From Xiphophorus maculatus (lineage: Eukaryota; Chordata; Actinopteri; Cyprinodontiformes; Poeciliidae): a stretch of 64,000 bases of DNA. The stretch's first letter is position 1, and each line of letters begins with the position of its first letter. The DNA is taken from assembly GCF_002775205.1 (NCBI RefSeq), contig NC_036456.1, positions 10,753,463 to 10,817,462 of the forward strand, read 5' to 3'. A program made the position numbers and the translations under genes. This document shows, piece by piece, positions 35,330-64,000 of this stretch. Below the pieces are notes generated by a model. That model saw only the letters and a list, made by a program, of their open reading frames with translations, made no database searches and was not told the DNA's origin.

Positions 35330-37390
35330 TCAGTGGCAGGCTCCAAACCCATCAGCGTCCTCCAGGCTGTCGGCCTCCACCTCGATGGACACCACGTGGT
35401 GACCGGGGATCATGGCCAGGCCCAGGACTCTGGGTTCACCCTGGGAGAAAGTGTCTAAGGGCAGAAAACGCATATAAAACCAGGACCCGGTTCCATCAAA
35501 GCAGGAAAAACGGCAGCGATCAGGTGTGTGGTTTGCCAAGCTTGACTGAGACATAACTGGATTGGTTCTAAACACTAATTATTAAGGTGAACTTGATCAA
35601 ATTCTACCAAAAATAATGAGAAATGACGGAAATTCCATTTCATACTAAAATTCTACTGTTTTCTGTGAAGTTAATCTTTAACTTATGCAGTTTGCTTTTT
35701 GGATTGAGATTTTTCTGCTTCAAACTTAAACTTCTAGATATGCACCCCTGTTTTACATGAATAGTAGCTCTTAAAAGTGTAAATAACTGTTAAAATACTT
35801 TTTTAAAATACTTCTATTTCTACATTTTCAAGTGAACTCATGAATATGAGAAGAGAAAATATGATGTTGAAAATTAACCATTAAACATTAGTTTAATTTC
35901 CAACATCTGACAAAGCGTCCCTACCTGAGGATTTGAGGAACTCCTGAGCCGAGCCCAGGATCACATTGCAGTCCCGATCCGTGCAGAGGAAGAGACCCAC
36001 CAGTGTCCGTCCGTCTGTCATGCGGATCCTCATGTTCTTGTTCAGGAGCCCCTCAAGTTTCTGTCTGGCCTGGGAAGAGGAGGACACTTCGGGCTGCTCC
36101 TGGATAAGAGGAGACAAAGGAAGAACTGATTCTGTGAGAAATCATTTGAATCCATACAGACGTTCATTTCCCGCTACCGTGATTAAGACAATACAAATAA
36201 TTTGGGTCTCATAATTATGACATATCTTGTAACAATAAATCAAAAATAAGCAATGCTATCCCATTACTCGTCGTATCTCAAAGAAGAGCTAGTATTGTGT
36301 ATTTCCCACTTAACTATCTAATAATTGTGGGGGACTACCTTGCACCACTGACAAAGCGTCCCATAATTACAACCCTGCGTCTCACAATAAAGTAGTAAAT
36401 TAGAAACATGATAGTATGTCATAATTATGCATTAGTGTCATATATTTTTTGCCGCATTCATAACTAGTAGATAGCATCAAATGATTCAGGCAGAATCTCC
36501 TAATACTGAGATTCTCTAGTGACTTTGCCACCTGCTATCAAGACGTACGTAATAGTTTATCGTAAGTATGGCATACATGTCTCATTTATGGTGTACAAAA
36601 TGCACTGCTTCCATTACAGTTTCAGAAAAGGGCTTTAAACTAATTTAATAACTAACAAAAACAAATCAGATCTCTTCAGTGTTTACATTCAGCAGGATCA
36701 GCTCACAATCAGAAATACTTTACAGGAATCATTATGACACTTGGTATATTTTGCTGCTGGACAATTTCAATAAATCTGAACATTAAAAAAATATATATAA
36801 CTGAGAACACGTAAGCTGACCTGTGATGGCCTTGATAGTCAAATATCTGACATGGTAAATATTGTCTTCTTGCTTGTTAAATATCATACACACTGCTGTA
36901 AATGGAGAGGTTCTACACCTTGTTTTGATTTTTTTCTTAACCAATTTAAATTGTATTACACCTCATTGAAACATTTGAAATCTGTTTCTGCAAAAAAAAA
37001 AGTAACTGCCAGTATCTTTACTTTTCTTGTTTTCAAATCTTGCTCTATTGTTATTCATTTGCCTCACTATCTATGTGCTTGTGTTTAGTTTTAGCCCCTT
37101 GTTTTTGTTATTTTTCTACCTATGTTGCAATGTTCTTATACCTCAACGAGTCTTTGTATACTGTTTGTTTAATAAATACATTTTTTTTAAAAAAACGTAA
37201 GCTAACCTGTTAGCCACAAGCTAACGTTTAGCTTCACCTCAAGCCCTTATAAAGCTACATTTATTTAATATAAAAGCTTTATTCTCTCATTTGTCATATT
37301 AGCATCAGAAAAAAAACATGTTAACATGAATATTAAAGAAAATATTACAGCTATACATACATGTACCGAAGGACCATTTTCCTCAATCAT
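35330..37390 (-). CDS. naa38: NatC auxiliary subunit NAA38 (LSMD1), 3 exons
   Basis: Exons on the - strand are 37390-37361, 36099-35925 and 35454-35330, joining to 109 residues. The protein is the Sm-like auxiliary subunit of the NatC complex (with NAA30 and NAA35), which acetylates N-termini such as Met-Leu and Met-Ile. The Sm fold is clear: Sm1 [19 protein letters not shown] then [19 protein letters not shown], and Sm2 [20 protein letters not shown]. The first exon gives only [10 protein letters not shown]. The protein is a normal length and looks intact. Its head-to-head neighbour at a distance is chd3, matching the human NAA38-CHD3 neighbourhood. Confidence 0.95.
35455..35924 (-). other. 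naa38 intron 2
   Basis: AT-rich, non-coding. Confidence 0.7.
36100..37360 (-). other. naa38 intron 1
   Basis: A 1.3-kb AT-rich intron. The part at about 36850-37190 ends in TTTAATAAATACATTTTTTT on the + strand and could be the 3' end of an unidentified transposed element. Confidence 0.4.
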
Positions 37391-37470
37391 TGTGTCCGAT
37401 TTTCCTTTTGCTGTTGCTTAGGGAGCAATTCTGGGGGCGGACAAGCGGAACCGGAAATCGTTTCAGCGCT
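37391..37470 (-). promoter_or_regulatory. naa38 proximal promoter (GC box and ETS site)
   Basis: Just upstream of the start are GGGGGCGG (37433-37440) and ACCGGAAAT (37450-37458), a TATA-less housekeeping arrangement. Confidence 0.5.
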
Positions 37471-37895
37471 TAGCATTTAAAAAAAAAAAAAAGGTTTTTC
37501 AGATTAAAGTTTACAAGTTCGGTTTCTATGACTGTATGGCGGGCAATAAAACCTTCAAAAACAAACACAAAAAATCCAATATTTATCAATTCCACACTTT
37601 TCCAAGACCCTTGAAGCAAATGCCTCCACTCTAAATATGCAAACAACTGAGCTCATCGTCCCACCTGGATGTCTGACAGGAAATAAAGCTTTGTCAGGAG
37701 AGCGGCCAGCTGAAACAACAACATGGATTTTCTTAAGGATTTACTCACAGGGAAGTCAAACAAAATCAGCACTGTCATTCAGACAGGAAAAACATCAAAA
37801 GATGAAGTCATCTACTGTCGTTTCTTAATAATAATTGTATACATACATAATTCAAAAAGGTTGATACTGAAGTTCAATTCCTGTATATATATATA

Positions 37896-38339
37896 AAAAA
37901 AAAAAAAAATTCCCTTCTCACCCACCGCGGGTGGTTCTTATCCTCTGAGCTCGGGTCCTCTACCAGAGGCCTGGGAGCTTGAGGGTTCTGCGCAGTATCT
38001 TGGCTGTGCCAAGGACTGCACATTTCTGGACTGAGATGTCTGATGTTGTTCCTGGGATCTGTTGTAGCCATTGGTCCAGTTTGGGGGTGACTGCCCCGAG
38101 GGCCCCGATGACCACAGGCACCACTGTGGTCTTCACCTTCCAGGCCCTCTCCAGTTCCTCCCTGAGGCCCTGGTATTTCTCTAGTTTCTCGTGCTCCTTT
38201 TTCCTGATGTTGCAGTCACTTGGTATTGCTACATCTATCACAACGGCTTTCCTCTGTTGTTTATCCACTACGACAATGTCTGGTTGGTTCGCCATTACCA
38301 TTTTGTCTGTCTGGATCTGGAAGTCCCACAGGATCTTAG

Positions 38340-38342
<3 letters not shown>
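37896..38342 (-). mobile_element. 5'-truncated LINE with restriction-like endonuclease tail
   Basis: The - strand reads AKILWDFQIQTDK, then NQPDIVVVDKQQRKAVVIDV, then HEKLEKYQGLREELERAWKV, VVPVVIGALGAVTPKL and a final ILRRTLKLPGLW followed by TAG. PD...D spacing in PDIVVVD...VIDVAI matches the restriction-like endonuclease at the C-terminus of R2/R4-type non-LTR elements, so Rex6/R4-like is my best guess. About 130 codons remain without a stop. TA repeats lie at both ends (37883-37895 and 38343-38411). Confidence 0.75.

Positions 38343-38411
<69 letters not shown>
38343..38411. repeat. (TA)n microsatellite, about 34 units
   Basis: Uninterrupted TA repeat abutting the truncated 5' end of the LINE fragment. 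Confidence 0.98.
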
Positions 38412-38415
<4 letters not shown>

Positions 38416-40689
38416 TTTTTAATGTATTTATAAATCAGGGCTATTGATTTATTAAAGCAAATCTCTTAGATTTCTTTACAAAAATAAAACGGTATGATAA
38501 ATATCCCTGTTCCAGAGTTTCCTGTAGGGGGCGTACTAATGCAACTAACACAAGTCAACAGTGCTGTGGGCCCATATAGAAACATCCAACTGAGTCAGAA
38601 TGGAGAAGGACAAGTTCGTTTTTAAAAACCCCCGACATTTTTTTTCAGAGTACTAGGCTAAATCAAATCAAATCAAATCAAATCTTATTTGTATAGCACA
38701 TTTCAGCAACAAGGCATTTCAAAGTGCCTTACATCATAACAAACAAACACAGGCTAAAAACAAAAAAACACTGTGGATGCACAAATAAAAGTCTTGCAAA
38801 TATTACAAATAAATAACCTTTATTAAAGTTAGACCACTAAGTCTACAAGTCCTCACTGCAGGAAAATCCTTATTGCACAGCTTGATTCTGCACTGTTTGC
38901 ACACAAAAGCTGACAACAAGCAGAGGAGTCTTTGGTTTAAATATTATAGTGCTGCTAAAATGAGTTATGATGACAATCAGATTATTATTTATTCTGTTTT
39001 GGAAAAAATATTCCTTACGTTTACAGCCATTTCAATCCATGAACATTGCTTTCTTCCAGAAAAATACTATTTAGCAGTAACCTCAGTGACATGAAAGAAA
39101 CAAAAGCAAAAATCATTTTGACAAACATCACAAATATTAGTATTTTTGAAGTCTTTTTTTTTTTTTTTTTTTTACAGTCAAAGTCTAACATTTAATCAGA
39201 TCAAATATTTTCTGTATTAGGTCAATTAAGAGTAACACAGTTATTTCTATTTACCAAATAAATTCTGAATATTTTATGACTCTCTTTAAAGTTAAAAATG
39301 TACATACGCTACGATTACTGTCTACCAGTGACGATGTCATGACATTGTAAGCTTCTGATGGAACAATTCGCGCTATTTGACTTCGGTAGAGGAACATTTT
39401 GTGAATTCAAATCAACTTTTGATACAAAAAAAAAAATCAACAGACACCAGGAAGAGAATGATGGTCCTAATCAAGTCTGGTTTGTCCAGATCCGTGAAGG
39501 TGCCATGGCACGCTTCTATAAACTACAAATGTATGTAAAAACAGGATGGGAATTTCCAGCCATCAGCTTGTGCGTCACGGATATGTAAACATGTTTTAAC
39601 ATGAAATGCATCAACCCCAGAGTAAAAGGACAATATCTCGTAAAAATACTAAGTGAGAACATTATTATCCACAAGGAAATGAGTCATGTAACTGCATGAG
39701 CTAAAGGGCCACTCAGAGAGGAAGATTATTCCAAAAGCAACATAAAAAAAAAAAAAATACAGTTTGCAAATGGACTCAGGAACAAATACCTCAATATATG
39801 GAGAGTTGTCAGTTTGTCAAACATGATCTCTCACAGTTTTCATGGTTTTTAGAGACAATCAACTTATCCGCCAGCACAACTTTATCACCTCAGGGTTATT
39901 TAGTGGCTCCACACTCTCAAAAATGTACCTTTGTTAGAGTGAAAGCTGCTGAAAGTGAAACGTGTCGACTGTGAAGGTGTAGCAACGTCACCGTATGGGG
40001 TGTTTTGCTGATATCTATTTTTGCTGGTGCACGAAGCAGATGGCATGATGGGTAACAAACATCGCGTGGAAATATGGCAGCGACATTTCGAGATGTTAAC
40101 TTGGAAGTTAAAGCCTGGGCACAAACGGGTCTCTTGAATGGAAAGCCAAATAATTACAAAGTAGCTTAAGAACACTTTTGTTTTGAAGGGCCCTTTGTAA
40201 AGCCCTGATTTCAGTAATTTAGAAAATGTGTGTGTGCAGAGCAGAGAAGGTGCACCAGTGAGGCGGCCCACAAACCTGACCCACTTACAGCGGTTCTGAC
40301 AGCAGGAATGGGCCTAAATTCTAACAGCTAAAATTATTAAGCCAAGTCCTACAGTTTAATATTACTAGTAAGGGAAGCTATGGAAAGTCCTTTAAAGAAA
40401 GTAAGAAAAAATGATCTAAAAAACGTAATATTTTCAGTTAAAGGTTATCACTGTCTATTGTAGAAATGAGAGTGGATACACACCAAAAGCAAAATCTGTA
40501 AATCAAGTAAGGCACAGATTCAACCTCTTCTAAATCTCTTTAAAGAAGAAAAAAAATAAAATAACCAAAATTAACAAACTGGCTATAATTTGGAAGAACT
40601 CCTCTTATGTAAGCCCCTGTTGAGAGTGGGACTTGCCTCACCAAAACGAATCCAGGCAATAATGGACTCCTCTCTGGGCTCCTGCTCTG
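38412..40689. other. naa38-chd3 intergenic DNA
   Basis: AT-rich, no gene recognised. It contains the retroelement tail repeat at 38655-38760. I looked for cyb5d1, which lies between NAA38 and CHD3 in human, and saw no cytochrome-b5 HPGG motif. Confidence 0.5.
38655..38760 (-). mobile_element. Retroelement tail repeat, copy 3
   Basis: Starts with AAATC units then TTATTTGTATAGCACATTTC and GGCATTTCAAAGTGCCTTAC. Same family as 14738-14920 and 23651-23826, with a different simple-repeat cap. Confidence 0.65.
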
Positions 40690-41480
40690 ACTTGCTCTGC
40701 CTGGCTGTTATTTAAGCTGTTTGAGCTCGCGGGGCCGCCCGGGTTCAGACAGCCAGCTCCGAGCGCGGCGCAGGAGCCGGTGTCTTCCTCTGTGTCACAC
40801 TGCATAAAATCTGGGTTAGCTGGAGCACAGCACCCAGGGGAGGCACTTTCTCTCTCTGATCCCTGACACGTCTTACTGCCAAACGGACACGGGAGGCTTT
40901 GGGGGGGGGAGGAGGGAGGCTACTGGGTAATCTCGGCACAGCAGTCCAAATTCTGTCTGGGAGGCGGGTGGGGTGGAGGGTGGAGGGGAGCTTCCTGGCT
41001 GGCTTCACCCCCTTTTCATCTTGCAGTCACACAGTGAGACACGCGCACAGTTATGACTGCAGATAATGTGGCTGAGGGCGTACAAGCTGCACAGTAAGTG
41101 AGGTCGTCTCGCCAGCCTTTCAGTCTGGCACCCGCTGACACCTCGGTGGCCAGGGCCTCAGTGTGCGAGGCGGTGGGGAGGGGTGAGGGTGGGCCGCAGG
41201 CACACAATCTTCCTCGTCGCACACGCGCCGCTCTGCCAGTGTCTCCCGCCGCCTTGGCAGATGTTGGGTTTGGATCGGGGCACTGAAAAATTCCTCCTCT
41301 CTCATTCGCAGGAGCCGAGCCGGAGCGGATCCGGCACCTGTTGCGGCAGACGAGGCTGGAAGTGATCAGCAGGTTGTCTTCTGGGTGTCGGCGCCTCAGC
41401 GGCTGACCTGGGAAGAGGGGCGAAGCATGCGAAAAAGGTCACGGATGGGGTCACCGCCTCAGCGCTGTTTCACTTGTTTA
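40690..41480. other. CpG-rich block upstream of chd3, possible alternative promoter
   Basis: GC- and CpG-rich sequence about 2 kb upstream of the chd3 start. It contains an ATG (41053) opening a frame to a good donor (CACA/GTAAGTG at 41093) and a good acceptor (CTCTCATTCGCAG before 41312) that keep a frame open for 34 codons to 41372. No protein similarity was recognised, so coding status is doubtful. Confidence 0.3.
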
Positions 41481-42089
41481 AATGAACCGGCTTCTTTCTT
41501 TTAGGAAGTGTAAATCGCGTGACCCTAAAGTGACCTTTGGAGCCTCCTACTGCTGGGATTTTTGTCTTGCAATGAGGTCAAACATTCACCTGGAAACAAA
41601 CGCATAATTAATTCAAATTCAGGAAAGATCTCCTGTAGCCACCTGTGTCGCAACAAATTTGAAGTAGCCTCTGACTGAAGACACTCAGTTATAGTTTTTC
41701 CAGTTTTTTTCTTCTACTTTTCTTCTTTTTAAAAAAAACAAACAGAAAAAGCCACACAGTTTTTCATTTTCACCTATTTAGTAGGAGAGCATCATTTACA
41801 AGTGGTGTAATAACCCTATTTAAATGTACACCACACTTTTCAGATATTTCTTTGTAAGCGTTTTTTTTTTTTTTTTTTTTTTTGTACGAAATTTTTCATT
41901 CATTTCCCTTCTTTGTGTTGGTCTCATAAAATCGCAGTGAAACCCAACGCGCTTTCACGTCGCGTGAAGAGGTTAAAGAGACGTTTAACATCCAGATATG
42001 TTATTTATTTATTTATTTATTTCATTCCGACTGTGCTTGAGTGCACAAAGGCGGTCAAAAATAATAATTTAGTCCAAAAAAAAAGCGCC

Positions 42090-42433
42090 CTGAGCAGCAG
42101 CAGCAGCAGCAGCAGCAGCAGTGAGGGGGCCTGTCTGGGGAGGGATTCCCATGGCCTTACTGCCATCCGGCCGACACATCCCGCTGCTAACGAGCGCTCA
42201 GATTTACAGCTCAGAAACCATCTCTGCGCCTGGTTCAGACCTCTGCACGACTCCCACTCTCACGTTTCAGCGCGCTGCCACGCTCGCTGCGGCCGTGCGT
42301 CGGAGTGGAAACATAGTTTTGCATTTCACCAAAACACTTCAATCCCCACCACAAGCAGTTAATTTTTAAGCAATACAATCTGATGTAAGGCTGGGCATGG
42401 CTGCGGCAGATTTTTTTTCCCAACCCCCCCACT

Positions 42434-42471
<38 letters not shown>

Positions 42472-43177
42472 ATCCCTCCCCAGCACTCACTCACAGACTC
42501 GTGAGCGCGCACACGCACAAACACCGCTGCTCCAAAATATATTTTATTATATCCAGCGGCGGCAGGGGGGCTCAGGAGAATATACTTGATATATTTGTGT
42601 CGGGCTCTGCATTGCAGACAGTGTGTGTGTGTGTGATCTTGGCAGTGACACTGACAGATCCGGATTCGTGACTGATCCGGACTTGAGAGAGAGAGAGAGA
42701 GAGAGAGGGAGAAAAACTGGGGGGGCAGACCGAGAAGAAACAAACAAGTAACAATGTAACTTACATGCACTCACACACCCCTTTTTTCCTTGTAACAATG
42801 TGTACGTTTTTAACGAGGGAGGGGGGCGCGCACAGGGAGAGAGACGGGGAGAGAGATAGAGAAAAAGGGAGGGGGTGCGTTCTGAAATAATATAGTCAGC
42901 CATTTTTTATGTAAGGGGATTTTTTTTTCTTATTGGGGGGGTTGTTAAAAAATAAATATAAGAGGGCGGCCATCTTTGTTGCTCAGCCTTAGTGTAAAAT
43001 ATTCCAAAACGCCCCCCTACTTTTCTCCCGTGCCGATTTGAATATTAAATAAATAACACTCCATCCGCTGCAAGAATTACGGCTTCGTTGTTTTGTGTTT
43101 CATTTTTTATGTTTTTTTTTTTTCTTTAAAACACTGAACACAAGGACGGAGCCGCCAATGACAGCAGGGATATAATA
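42090..43177 (+). promoter_or_regulatory. chd3 promoter / 5' UTR region
   Basis: CpG-containing region with a CAG run (about 42099-42120), (CT)n (about 42441-42470) and (GA)n (about 42685-42708). A YY1-like site GCGGCCATCTT lies at about 42966-42976. No TATA box was chosen. The transcription start is not determinable from sequence alone. Confidence 0.5.
43158..43175 (+). promoter_or_regulatory. Five-codon upstream ORF before chd3
   Basis: ATG ACA GCA GGG ATA TAA. Its start context GCCGCCAATGA is strong, and its stop ends two bases before the main chd3 ATG at 43178, whose context (ATAATGT) has an A at -3 but is otherwise weaker. This arrangement is expected to lower or regulate translation of the main frame. 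Confidence 0.6.
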
Positions 43178-63999
<20,822 letters not shown>

Positions 64000-64000
64000 A

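Overview
The window is vertebrate nuclear DNA, almost certainly from a ray-finned (teleost) fish. The genes are split into short exons with GT-AG introns. The intergenic DNA is AT-rich and full of Tc1/mariner-type, Tigger-like, LINE and tRNA-SINE repeats and (TG)n/(TA)n microsatellites. The gene set is vertebrate: claudin-15-like, cytidine deaminase, FIS1, DNAJC3/p58IPK, NAA38 and CHD3. No virus-like element, CRISPR array or prokaryotic feature was seen.

Layout. Bases 1-7034 and 18444-25459 are two copies (A and B) of one segmental duplication. Each carries a complete five-exon claudin-15-like gene of 222 codons on the + strand. Between them lie cda (9287-10731, five exons) and fis1 (11714-14145, five exons). 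After copy B comes dnajc3 (26445-33264, 12 exons). Then naa38 (35330-37390) lies on the - strand and converges on dnajc3. Then chd3 starts at 43178; 27 coding exons (1447 codons, through both PHD fingers, both chromodomains and the SNF2 ATPase) are visible before the window ends. Human CLDN15 lies beside FIS1, and human NAA38 lies close to CHD3, which supports these assignments.

How the genes relate. They do not form an operon-like unit. They cover tight-junction ion permeability (the claudins), pyrimidine salvage (cda), mitochondrial and peroxisomal fission (fis1), the ER unfolded-protein response (dnajc3), N-terminal acetylation by NatC (naa38) and NuRD chromatin remodelling (chd3). A perfect ER stress element (CCAAT-N9-CCACG) upstream of dnajc3 fits its known regulation.

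Most notable observations. (1) The two claudin copies are nearly identical in introns, but their coding exons, especially the ion-pore loop, differ several-fold more, almost always changing the amino acid; copy A is the derived one. (2) Copy A has a Tigger-like transposon just downstream of its TATA-like box, while copy B has about 500 bp of extra upstream sequence. (3) About 1 kb of CpG-rich DNA is nearly identical between chd3 intron 1 and the region upstream of cda; the cda copy is fused to a LINE fragment through a small fold-back junction. (4) fis1 exons 2 and 3 do not join in frame with the only visible GT-AG sites.
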